A DNA stretch of 6,686 nt from an uncultured Bacteroidales bacterium (GCA_900321775.1 ONXE01000171.1:1-6686), one strand, 5' to 3'; counted from the stretch's first letter, positions 1 through 5,669 are shown. Program-made: numbers and translations. Notes: generated by a model not told the origin, from the sequence alone.

Positions 1-219
1 CATCTGCCCGGCTTCGTCGGCAAACGCATCGTTTTTCCAGTCGATGTTCATCGCCCCAACGATATGTCCTTGCTCGTACTCTTCCGGCGTGCGCACATCT
101 ACCAACTGCACATCCGGTTCGGCGATAGCCTGTTCAAACTCATCCGGCGTCACGGTCGGATACTTCGGCGCACATGCTGCAAAGAGCATTGTGCTGATAG
201 CTATAAATACCTTTCTCAT
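1..219 (-). CDS. Rhodanese-like lipoprotein, N-terminal part (runs off left edge)
   Basis: Only the first 73 codons are in the window; the gene continues past base 1. Residues 1-15 form a short signal peptide (basic MRK, then a hydrophobic run) ending in FAAC, so Cys16 is a likely lipidated residue, although Phe at -3 makes the lipobox loose. Residues 37-60 carry the rhodanese signature LVDVRTPEEY...GHIVGAMNID. Rhodanese domains transfer sulfane sulfur through a Cys in a later loop, which lies outside the window, so catalytic competence cannot be judged. The protein probably sits in the periplasm or on the outer membrane. The ATG at 217-219 overlaps the TGA of the peptidase remnant (216-218) as ATGA, which fixes the start and suggests an ancestral peptidase-rhodanese operon. 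The gene is now probably read from the AlbA_2 promoter or from an unseen one; no terminator is visible in between. Confidence 0.85.
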   Translation of the reverse strand, partial: MRKVFIAISTMLFAACAPKYPTVTPDEFEQAIAEPDVQLVDVRTPEEYEQGHIVGAMNIDWKNDAFADEAGQM

Positions 220-339
220 AATTCTTTGCGTATATCCTCGGGTAGCGCGTGGCGGTTGAGGAACAGATAAGTGGTGTTCAGCATCATGTAGTCACGCGAC
301 ATGTACCAGATGCCCTGGTAGTCGCCCATCAGTCCCAAT
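216..339 (-). pseudogene. Remnant 3' end of a second C1-type peptidase gene
   Basis: Read on the minus strand this stretch encodes about 39 residues, from GLMGDYQGIWYMS to DIRKEL plus a TGA stop. It matches the last 39 residues of the intact peptidase at 3219-4319 almost residue for residue. There is no start codon, signal peptide, active-site Cys or His, so it cannot be functional. Across 122 aligned bases 115 are identical. Three of the seven differences are silent, two fall in one codon and give Val to Ile, and the last two, next to the broken edge, change the conserved WGP to LGL. Similarity stops abruptly at 339/340, next to the stop codon of the AlbA_2 gene (343-345), and at the other end exactly at the stop codon. 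This looks like the stump of a paralogue that was functional until something replaced its 5' part. Confidence 0.85.
218..339 (-). repeat. Direct repeat, copy A (122 bp)
   Basis: This 122-bp segment matches 3221-3342 in the same orientation at a constant offset of 3003 bp, without gaps and with 7 mismatches (228, 231, 233, 240, 276, 331, 337). Flanking bases do not match on either side. The pair brackets the acetyltransferase, the thioesterase and the broken AlbA_2 gene. Confidence 0.9.
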
Positions 340-540
340 AGACTATTCGATTATTTCCCAGTGACCGCCAAAGTCGCCTCCAATACGGCGGATAATGCCT
401 TGCGCTTGCAGTTTCCGAAAATGCTCTTGCACATTACGTGGCGCTATTCCCACTTCTTCGGAAACGGACTTAGCCGTTGCATAAGGATTTCTCCAAAGTA
501 TCTTTACGATGCGCGCTTGCATCGTAGACAAGTTCTCTAC

Positions 541-564
541 GATGCTCTCTACGATGCTCTCTGC
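541..564 (-). repeat. Two 12-bp in-frame units encoding IVES/IAES
   Basis: The unit gatgctctctac (plus strand) occurs at 541-552 and, with one change, at 553-564; half a unit precedes it. It encodes the ESIVESIVEN stretch just before the winged helix. Because the unit is 12 bp, copy-number change would keep the reading frame. Confidence 0.7.
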
Positions 565-590
565 GATGGTGCCTACGATAGCCCCTTCTG

Positions 591-650
591 TAGTTTTCTT
601 CGTAGTTTTCTCCGTAGTTTTCTCCGTAGTTTTCTCCGTAGTACTCTGAG
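591..650 (-). repeat. Five 12-bp in-frame units encoding the TTEK linker
   Basis: Units of 12 bp (tagttttctccg on the plus strand) run at 591-602, 603-614, 615-626, 627-638 and 639-650; the middle three are identical and the last is diverged. They encode TTEKTTEKTTEKTTKK, a hydrophilic linker between the ATPase-like domain and the winged helix. Similar TTQK/TTEK runs are typical of this regulator family in Bacteroidota. Slippage here changes linker length by four residues and keeps the frame. Confidence 0.85.
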
Positions 651-1910
651 TAGTACCCTGATCACCTTCCTTTAGCAAGTCCAAAATGAGTTCGGTTTCT
701 TCTGACGGGAAATAACTATCTTTTATCGTCGGACGAGCCCAATGGTTCTCTTCCCAGCCTTTCTCCGAAGCCTATGAAACGGAACATGTTTTGCAAGAGC
801 GGGTTACGACATTTACTGCGGCTTCCGGCGTAGAACTCCTCTACGGAAATAAGCATTCGGCCAGGATTGCGCATAATGATTCGTCCGGGTTCAATCTTAA
901 TGAAGATACTACCGATAAGCATATAGTTGGCATGCACCAGCGTGTTGACCAGCGCTTCGCGGATGGACCGATGTGCCGGCGTCTCATCTACGCGTTGGAT
1001 GCCATCCAGTTTGAATGGCACAGGCAATTGCTGCACTAACTTGGAGTATGCGCGATAATAGAACTGGAACAGATTGGCTTCCCAATAACCATCCGGGCAG
1101 ATGCGGTTTGACCAACGTTCACCTCTATCAAGTATATGCCATTCTTGCAAATCAGGGAAGAAATACGGCGCGCACGAGTTATCCGTGATAGACTCGGTCT
1201 TACCGAACAAGAGCACACCGGCGCGGGTGAATCCTTCCTCGCCTTTCTCTATATCCACTCTATACGCACCTATCTTGGTAAGGAACTCCATATCGGATAG
1301 TTTCGACCATGGGTGATCAGTGTTGTGGATATTGAATCGGTTGCGGTAGCCTTGAATAGTCGGCATATCGAGATGCTCTAACTTAAAGCCTTTCAAAATC
1401 TTGCTATCGAAAGAATGATTCTGCGATTCGGCATCAGCGAACATCAGACGTACCTCATCGTCCGTGCAATGGTAATCGCCCTCATGATTGCGGATGAACG
1501 TGTTGCCAAACGGGTTGCGAGTGAGGTAGATAGGGCGCATGTCAAAGCGCGCACGCGGCACACGGATGACGAGCAGCCACGAACCGTGGTACTCAACCTC
1601 CTCGATATCGTCGTCGCGGAGCAGACAGAGGTTGACAACATCCTTGTTATGCAGGTTGTCCCAGAGACGTTTCTTATACGAGAGAACCTGGTCATGCGTC
1701 AGTTGGTCGGGTATTGCCTTGCCGTCCTTCTCCTTCATGCCCAGCACGATTATGCCGCCATTGGCATTGGCGAAAGAGGAATAACTCTCCCACAAACTCT
1801 GAGGAATACCGCCTTTGGCTGACTTGTATTCGACAATCTGGCCTTCCGGCTGACCTATCAATGATAAGAATTCTTTCGTCATAATTTATCAGCTCTTGTA
1901 TATATATGCG

Positions 1911-1937
1911 TGTGCGCCCTTGCAGTGCATGCGCACA
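1911..1937 (-). promoter_or_regulatory. Leader hairpin upstream of the AlbA_2 gene
   Basis: TGTGCGC (minus strand 1937-1931) pairs perfectly with GCGCACA (1917-1911), enclosing a 13-base loop that contains ATGCACTGCA. It lies between the predicted transcription start (about 1940) and the ATG at 1882, so it would be part of the 5' leader. It could be an operator or an RNA hairpin; the sequence does not decide. Confidence 0.4.
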
Positions 1938-1947
1938 AAAGCGGGTG

Positions 1948-1978
1948 CAAAATTATAAAAAAATTTTGATATATGCAA
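1948..1978 (-). promoter_or_regulatory. Bacteroidota-type promoter for the AlbA_2 gene
   Basis: On the minus strand the -7 element TAATTTTG (1955-1948) fits the Bacteroidota consensus TAnnTTTG exactly. A TTG (1978-1976) stands 20 bases upstream, the expected spacing for the -33 element. The predicted start of transcription is near 1940, leaving a leader of about 60 bases before the ATG. It would also transcribe the peptidase remnant and the rhodanese gene, since no terminator is seen after the AlbA_2 stop. Confidence 0.75.
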
Positions 1979-1980
1979 GT

Positions 1981-2005
1981 AAAATTAACGCGCTGCGTTA
2001 TTTTT
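1981..2005. promoter_or_regulatory. Inverted repeat abutting the AlbA_2 promoter (possible operator)
   Basis: Arms taacgc (1986-1991) and gcgtta (1995-2000) are perfectly complementary around gct. After one T/T mismatch they extend into aaaa (1981-1984) and tttt (2002-2005), giving 11-bp arms with one mismatch. It begins two bases upstream of the -33 element, a good place for a regulator, possibly the AlbA_2 protein itself. Read on either strand it also resembles a small terminator. Confidence 0.45.
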
Positions 2006-2219
2006 ACAATCATTTTGACGTTCGAACATACTTTTTTTCTGAAAAAGTAACCTCACACTGTTCACTTCCCCATTTTGTACCCTTACCCGTTAGTTGGACA
2101 GTTGAAAAATGTAAAAAAGTTGCGAAAAAAGTTGCATAAAATGTCCGCCTTTTCATCCTATGTGAGAGCTCAGTTGTCTGCGAGGATGGTCAATTGGCAT
2201 AGTTATGCTATTGCCGTCT

Positions 2220-2597
2220 TTATGCTTCTATCTTTTTCATAAATTGGGCTCTATCCACAATGAATCTGAGATGCGTGCCTTGGCCCAGAAGCGTGTCGCC
2301 CGAATAGGCAGCTACCTTGAACTCAATCTTCTTGCCATCTACTTTTGTCACCTCGGCTTCTGCTCTCACCCGATCGCCAATCTTCGATGGTTTGAGGTGA
2401 GACGATTCAATATGCCCGCCAACAGTAGTACATCCCTGCGGAAGTTCCTCTTTGACTGCGAGCATGGCGGCATTCTCCATCAAGGCCATCATCATCGGGG
2501 TGGCAAGAACAGGCATGTCGCCCGATCCTACCTTGATTGCAGTAACAGCATCCGTCACCGTCAACTCACTTATATGTTTCAGTCCTATACCAATCAT
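2220..2597 (-). CDS. Hotdog-fold thioesterase, FlK (fluoroacetyl-CoA thioesterase)-like
   Basis: The 125-residue product is a single hotdog domain, the usual length for the family, with no signal peptide, so it is cytoplasmic. In the fluoroacetyl-CoA thioesterase FlK the catalytic Thr and Glu are 8 residues apart and a Gly/His pair 7 apart. Here Thr33/Glu41 (in ATPMMMALMEN) and Gly60/His67 (in VGGHIESSHLKPS) have the same spacing, so acyl-CoA thioester hydrolysis is likely. The FlK resemblance does not mean fluoroacetate is the substrate; general acyl-CoA clean-up is more likely. The ATG at 2595-2597 lies 40 bases after the acetyltransferase stop, in the same orientation, so the two are probably cotranscribed. 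A 15-codon ORF bridges that gap. It is the last gene before the AT-rich intergenic region. Confidence 0.85.
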   Translation of the reverse strand: MIGIGLKHISELTVTDAVTAIKVGSGDMPVLATPMMMALMENAAMLAVKEELPQGCTTVGGHIESSHLKPSKIGDRVRAEAEVTKVDGKKIEFKVAAYSGDTLLGQGTHLRFIVDRAQFMKKIEA

Positions 2598-2641
2598 TTT
2601 TCTGTTTTATTTAGCTTTTGTTCAATCCTCATAATTCTCAT
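2594..2641 (-). CDS. Possible 15-codon bridging ORF (translational coupler)
   Basis: An ATG at 2639-2641 overlaps the acetyltransferase stop (ATGA). It opens a 15-codon frame, MRIMRIEQKLNKTEK, whose TGA at 2594-2596 in turn overlaps the ATG of the thioesterase (again ATGA). Such end-to-end overlaps can let ribosomes pass from one gene to the next. The peptide has no recognisable family, and the arrangement may be chance in a 40-base gap. Confidence 0.3.
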   Translation of the reverse strand: MRIMRIEQKLNKTEK

Positions 2642-3204
2642 TCAATCATCTTTATCACTTTCGCCGGAACGCCGCCGACGATGGCATTGGCCGGCACATC
2701 TTTGGTGACTACGGCTCCTGCGGCAACGATGGCATTATCGCCGATGGTCACACCTTGCAGGACGGTTACATTTGCGCCGAGCCACACGCGTTTGCCTATA
2801 CGTATCGGTTTGGCTATCATACCAGCCCTTTGCGCAGGGTCGGGAATATGATTGAGCGTACAAAGCGTGGCGTTATGACCGATGAGGGCATCGTCGTCAA
2901 TGAAGATACCGCCTTGGTCTTGGAACTTGCAGCCCATGTTGATGAACACTCGTTGACCGACATGCGTGTTTTTGCCGCAATCGGTATAGAACGGCGGAAA
3001 CATACCGAACGACTCCGGCACGTCTATCGCCCACAGTTCGCTCAACAACCGTCGCAGTTCTTCGGGTGTGTGGTACGAGCCGTTGATTTCGGCGGTAATA
3101 CGCAGCGCTTCCTGCGAGAATTTATGGAACTCCATGTGCAACGCCGAGCCACCCACTATCGGCTCGTCCGATGCCATCCGTTCACGAAACTGGTCTATTG
3201 TCAT
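2638..3204 (-). CDS. Maltose/galactoside-type O-acetyltransferase (hexapeptide repeat)
   Basis: The 188-residue product has the layout of the maltose/galactoside acetyltransferase family. A helical Mac-type N-terminal segment (about residues 4-60) is followed by a left-handed beta-helix of hexapeptide repeats (about 70-185; VGQRVFINMG, IGHNATL, IRIGKRVWLGANVTVLQGVTIGDNAIVAAGAVVTKDVPANAIVGGVPAKVI). His119 in LCTLNH sits where the family has its catalytic His. It would transfer acetyl from acetyl-CoA to a sugar hydroxyl in the cytoplasm, probably as a trimer; the acceptor cannot be told. I chose the ATG at 3202-3204; a TTG three codons upstream is possible but gives an atypical extension. The start lies 14 bases after the peptidase stop, which suggests an operon. 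Confidence 0.9.
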   Translation of the reverse strand: MTIDQFRERMASDEPIVGGSALHMEFHKFSQEALRITAEINGSYHTPEELRRLLSELWAIDVPESFGMFPPFYTDCGKNTHVGQRVFINMGCKFQDQGGIFIDDDALIGHNATLCTLNHIPDPAQRAGMIAKPIRIGKRVWLGANVTVLQGVTIGDNAIVAAGAVVTKDVPANAIVGGVPAKVIKMIE

Positions 3205-3218
3205 ATGAATCAATCTAT

Positions 3219-4319
3219 CTATAATTCTTTACGAACATCCTCTGGTAGCGCGTGGCGGTTGAGGAACAGATAAGTGGTATTCAGCATCATGTAGTCACGC
3301 GACATGTACCAGATGCCCTGGTAGTCGCCCATCGGTCCCCATGAGTTCTTCACCATATAATAGGGCTTGCCCTGTTCGTCCACTGCTTTGCCGTAGATGA
3401 GCATCACGTGGTCGTAAGTGAATCGCCAGTCGTCCCATTGCTCCTGACGCAAGGCTTGAGTGGGAATTACGCTGTCCGGCAGCAAAGCCAGGCCGTCGCG
3501 CATGAAATCTCCGGTCACGTCGCCTCCCCAGGCCACCGTATAGCCGGCATCCAACGCCTGGTCCAGAAGGTCCATCAGTTGGTCGATGGGGATGTTATAA
3601 CTGGGTTTGAGTCGCCATTTGTAGAGTGCCTCGATGACGAACCATTGTCCAAACGGATGATGCGTGTAGCTGGTCAGAGAGACGTAGTCGTCGAGGTTCA
3701 GTCCCAGGCTCTCGGCAAAGGATTTGGGTGTGTAGGTCTTTCCTTCGTATTCAAACGACTCGGGGCAACGGCCGATGTATCTCTCGATGATTGGCAGCAC
3801 GCTGTCTTGCCAGTGCGGCATGGGCGCCTTGGCGTCTTTTAGGGCAATCTTTGCCACCATTGCCTCCAGTTCGGGCATGAACTCCATGAAGTTAGCTGCC
3901 ACATCGCCCACCAACGAACCGGGAGCGGGCATCGCATCCTCCGGACATATTCCGTATCGCCGGATGACCTCCAACACGTCATCGCACGACCCGCCTTGCG
4001 AAAACTGGCTGAATCCGTGCATGCGCACATAGTGCGTAGCGCAATCCATGTAGTCTCTGTTGGCAACGAACATCTCGCACAGGTCATATACCTTGCCTGT
4101 TTTCCGGAGGATCTCGCTCTCGAAGAATCCCAGCGTTCCGTAGTCCCAGCACGTGCCGCTGCGGTATTGGTTCTTGACGCTGGTGATGGGGAGTTCCTTG
4201 ATGGTCGTGAAGGTTTTCTTTACTCCCCGTGATTCGGCGCCTTTCTGCAGGTTTTCCTGTGCTCTTGCGGAAGGTGTCAGCAGCAGAGCGGCTAAAATAA
4301 CTGTTAGTAACTGTTTCAT
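3219..4319 (-). CDS. Secreted C1 family (bleomycin hydrolase/PepC-like) cysteine peptidase
   Basis: The product has 366 residues. Residues 1-20 are a signal peptide (MKQLLTVILAALLL, then TPSARA before QE), so it should be exported. The papain-type active site is complete: Gln51 and Cys57 in NQYRSGTCW, His304 in YDHVMLIYG and Asn325 in VKNSWG. The large insert between Cys and His, and the SGTCW form, place it with bleomycin hydrolase/PepC-type (C1B) peptidases rather than plain papains. It is shorter than cytoplasmic PepC (about 450), as is usual for exported Bacteroidota forms. The C terminus extends past the catalytic domain as LPEDVRKEL; in C1B enzymes the C terminus shapes exo- versus endopeptidase activity. 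It probably cleaves peptides in the periplasm. It likely heads an operon with the acetyltransferase and thioesterase. No clear promoter is visible in the short gap before it. Confidence 0.9.
   Translation of the reverse strand: MKQLLTVILAALLLTPSARAQENLQKGAESRGVKKTFTTIKELPITSVKNQYRSGTCWDYGTLGFFESEILRKTGKVYDLCEMFVANRDYMDCATHYVRMHGFSQFSQGGSCDDVLEVIRRYGICPEDAMPAPGSLVGDVAANFMEFMPELEAMVAKIALKDAKAPMPHWQDSVLPIIERYIGRCPESFEYEGKTYTPKSFAESLGLNLDDYVSLTSYTHHPFGQWFVIEALYKWRLKPSYNIPIDQLMDLLDQALDAGYTVAWGGDVTGDFMRDGLALLPDSVIPTQALRQEQWDDWRFTYDHVMLIYGKAVDEQGKPYYMVKNSWGPMGDYQGIWYMSRDYMMLNTTYLFLNRHALPEDVRKEL
3221..3342 (-). repeat. Direct repeat, copy B (122 bp, inside the intact peptidase)
   Basis: This is the last 122 bases of the peptidase coding region before its final two stop-codon bases, matching copy A at 218-339 at 115 positions. 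The match ends at the stop codon, and the sequences beyond (acetyltransferase leader here, rhodanese start there) are unrelated. Confidence 0.9.
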
Positions 4320-4378
4320 GATGATGTTTGATTTAGCGTGTCAATTGTCCTGTCCCCTTGATTCGTGTCTTGGGAGAC

Positions 4379-4452
4379 TTATTTCGCCAGTTGCTGATAT
4401 AGCATCTGTCCTTTGAGGGTCAGGAGGTAGCGCTGGCGCGGGTGGCGGGGAG
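4379..4452 (-). pseudogene. Out-of-frame C-terminal tail of the Fic protein
   Basis: Read on the minus strand down to the TAA at 4379-4381, this gives SPRHPRQRYLLTLKGQMLYQQLAK. It is the natural continuation of ...FVSMKYPH in the Fic protein: PRHPRQ-Y-LT-KG segments end the winged-helix-like tails of related Fic proteins. Removing one copy of the 23-bp duplication at 4453-4498 joins it in frame and restores a protein of 395 residues. As it stands it follows the premature TGA at 4471-4473 and is not translated with the gene. The 59 bases between 4320 and 4378 hold nothing I can identify. Confidence 0.75.
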
Positions 4453-4498
4453 AGTGGGGGTACTTCATACTCACAAGTGGGGGTACTTCATACTCACA
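4453..4498 (-). repeat. Exact 23-bp tandem duplication that truncates the Fic gene
   Basis: The 23-mer beginning agtgggggtac and ending catactcaca (plus strand) occurs at 4453-4475 and again, identically, at 4476-4498. Since 23 is not a multiple of three, the second copy shifts the frame and creates the TGA stop at 4471-4473. Identity of the copies suggests the event is recent. Confidence 0.95.
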
Positions 4499-5589
4499 AA
4501 CTGCTCTTTCATGGCCGGGGTAAGATGATAATCCAGAAAATTTTTCCGATCCCTCAGGGCTCTCGCTTCCATCATCTGTTTGATGCTCATTTCCTCGTTG
4601 CCTATAACACCTACAAGCTCAACAATGTTGTCATTTTTCGTATAAAGCTTACTATTTGACATTGAACTAATTGCGCCTATACTTGTGGGGGTACTTGTGG
4701 GGGTACTTGTGGGGTCAGCCAGATTGAGTTGTACGCTCCATTCGGGAGTGGGGTGAATATGCAGGTAGCGGTTCCTTAGATCCCATTGCTCGCCAAGCAA
4801 CAGATTGCGGAAGAAACGCTCCAGATAGACGGGCGAATAGTCGACCCCCTTCGTCACATTGCGGTAGTTGGCGCGCACCAGCGCATTGCGGAAATACCAG
4901 GAATTGAGGGCAAACGGATCGTTGTCCACATCAAATCCCAAAGAACGCAGGTATTGAATAGTGAAGACGGCTGTCGTGCGCGTGTTGCCCTCGCCGAACG
5001 CATGTATCTGCCACAGACCGGACACAAAACGCGTCAAATGGCCTATCAACTCGTCATGGCTCTTGCCTTTGTAGGTGTAGGCACGCTCCTGCTCAAGCTC
5101 ATAGTCGATGGCGCGCCGCAGATCCTCCCAATTCAGGTACCGAACGGTGTCGCCCTCCAGCACCCATTCCTTTTTGGAAATGTCGTAGGTGCGGAACTCC
5201 CCGGCATGTTTCATCACACCCTCGAACACACGGCGATGCACGGATTGATAGCCTCTTGTGGTGAAGTCGAACGTGGGGCTGGACAACACCTTGACGATGT
5301 TTGCCGACACGCGGTCGGCCTCCTCCTTTTCCGCATCGTCGTTATCGTGAGCAGTCTTTTTGATGTAGTACTGTTTCACGAGTTCGCGGGCCTCGTCGAT
5401 GGTAATATCCCCCTCGATATTGCGGCGCGCAGTGTCTTGCAAATACTCGGAAGTCTTCAGTCCGTCCACGGCCTGCAAACCAATGGCCACGCGCCATGCC
5501 TCGGCCTTTTCCTTTTGGTCGGGTTCGCCCTGACGGATATATTCGTCAAAGTCCAAGTACGGCTGCTTTATGTCCTTATCTTCTGCCAT
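4471..5589 (-). CDS. Fic family protein (putative AMPylase) with VbhA-like N terminus, C-terminally truncated
   Basis: The present frame gives 372 residues. Residues about 28-75 resemble the VbhA antitoxin fold (AWRVAIGLQAVDGL, ARRNIEGDITIDEA). The inhibitory motif [S/T]xxxE[G/N] is only half met: Glu59-Gly60 is there, but the Ser/Thr position is Arg55. The Fic core spans about 110-265, with the catalytic loop HAFGEGNTR at 196-204; His196 would be the general base and Glu200 the metal ligand. Fic proteins usually transfer AMP from ATP to a hydroxyl of a target protein, so activity is plausible; the target is unknown. A threonine/proline/serine linker (292-303, 12-bp DNA repeats) leads to a winged-helix-like tail (about 315-372) cut short by the 23-bp duplication. 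The intact form would have 395 residues. The start ATG lies 80 bases after the ADP-ribosylglycohydrolase stop. The truncated protein may be functional, since the Fic core is untouched. Confidence 0.85.
   Translation of the reverse strand: MAEDKDIKQPYLDFDEYIRQGEPDQKEKAEAWRVAIGLQAVDGLKTSEYLQDTARRNIEGDITIDEARELVKQYYIKKTAHDNDDAEKEEADRVSANIVKVLSSPTFDFTTRGYQSVHRRVFEGVMKHAGEFRTYDISKKEWVLEGDTVRYLNWEDLRRAIDYELEQERAYTYKGKSHDELIGHLTRFVSGLWQIHAFGEGNTRTTAVFTIQYLRSLGFDVDNDPFALNSWYFRNALVRANYRNVTKGVDYSPVYLERFFRNLLLGEQWDLRNRYLHIHPTPEWSVQLNLADPTSTPTSTPTSIGAISSMSNSKLYTKNDNIVELVGVIGNEEMSIKQMMEARALRDRKNFLDYHLTPAMKEQFVSMKYPHL
4681..4714 (-). repeat. 12-bp repeats encoding the TSTP linker of the Fic protein
   Basis: The 12-mer gtgggggtactt is exact at 4685-4696 and 4697-4708, with partial units on both sides (actt at 4681-4684, gtgggg at 4709-4714). 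It encodes PTSTPTSTPTS, a flexible linker between the Fic core and the tail. The same 12-mer also occurs inside each copy of the 23-bp duplication, at 4454-4465 and 4477-4488, in a different reading frame (KYPH). Confidence 0.85.
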
Positions 5590-5669
5590 GCAAGTAATAT
5601 ATTTGTTTTAATTCAACAAAAATTATGCCAAGCCATATGTGGGGTGTAGGGTTTCATTTTACAAGATAC

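Larger units (their letters stand above)
343..1882 (-). pseudogene. AlbA_2 (Schlafen-type)/ATPase-like transcriptional regulator, frameshifted
   Basis: Translation from the ATG at 1880-1882 gives an AlbA_2 DNA-binding domain (about residues 10-130; EYKSAKGGIP, then FANANGGIIVLGMKE). A C-terminal GHKL ATPase-like domain of the HATPase_c_4 type follows (about 310-374; REALVNTLVHANY, RNPGR, NPLLQNMF). After GFGE (374) this frame gives 14 unrelated residues and stops at 716. The next frame continues the family: KGWEENHWARPT, a TTEK repeat linker, a winged-helix segment (STMQARIVKILW to GGHWEIIE) and a stop at 343-345. The usual ERxGSGxPKIxxGW stretch is missing about 10 residues, so a deletion not divisible by three has split the gene. 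An intact version would be roughly 520 residues. Such proteins are thought to be DNA-binding regulators; the target is unknown. A shortened 388-residue protein without the winged helix could still be made. Family assignment is secure; whether the break is fixed, strain-specific or an assembly error is open. Confidence 0.8.
1883..2219. other. 337-bp intergenic region between thioesterase and AlbA_2 gene
   Basis: I see no convincing gene here. It is clearly more AT-rich than the flanking genes. It holds the AlbA_2 promoter (1948-1978), a leader hairpin (1911-1937), an inverted repeat just upstream of the promoter (1981-2005), an 8-bp palindrome gttcgaac (2020-2027), and two near-identical 12-bp A-tract units aaaaaagttgcg/a (2113-2124 and 2125-2136). 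A weak stem without a T-run lies just after the thioesterase stop (2196-2215). Confidence 0.75.

Noticed and set aside
541..650. CRISPR-like short repeats
   Set aside because: The units are 12 bp, contiguous, without spacers and in frame with a protein linker.
343..684. A separate 113-residue DNA-binding gene
   Set aside because: Its apparent start is a TTG inside an open frame that continues upstream to KGWEENHW near 765. It is the frameshifted C-terminal part of the AlbA_2 regulator.
1906..2139. A 77-codon plus-strand frame in the intergenic region
   Set aside because: It has low-complexity, AT-driven composition, overlaps the promoter and inverted repeats, and resembles no family.
2196..2215. 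Terminator after the thioesterase
   Set aside because: The stem (GGC-ATAG/CTAT-GCC with a bulge) is weak and no T-run follows on the minus strand.
3205..3213. TTG start giving a three-residue extension (MIH) of the acetyltransferase
   Set aside because: The ATG at 3202-3204 gives the family-typical MTIDQFRERM start and a usual length of 188; nothing favours the TTG.
218..3342. A transposon or integrative element bounded by the 122-bp repeats
   Set aside because: The repeats are coding 3' ends of paralogues with 6% divergence, and no transposase, integrase or terminal inverted repeats were found inside; paralogy plus replacement explains them better.
5617..5625. Promoter for the Fic gene
   Set aside because: TAATTTTTG is one base too long for TAnnTTTG, and no TTG stands about 20 bases upstream.
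4786..5649. A 287-codon open frame on the plus strand
   Set aside because: It lies antisense to the Fic gene, has no recognisable domain, and Fic has clear family motifs on the other strand. It is a codon-composition shadow.
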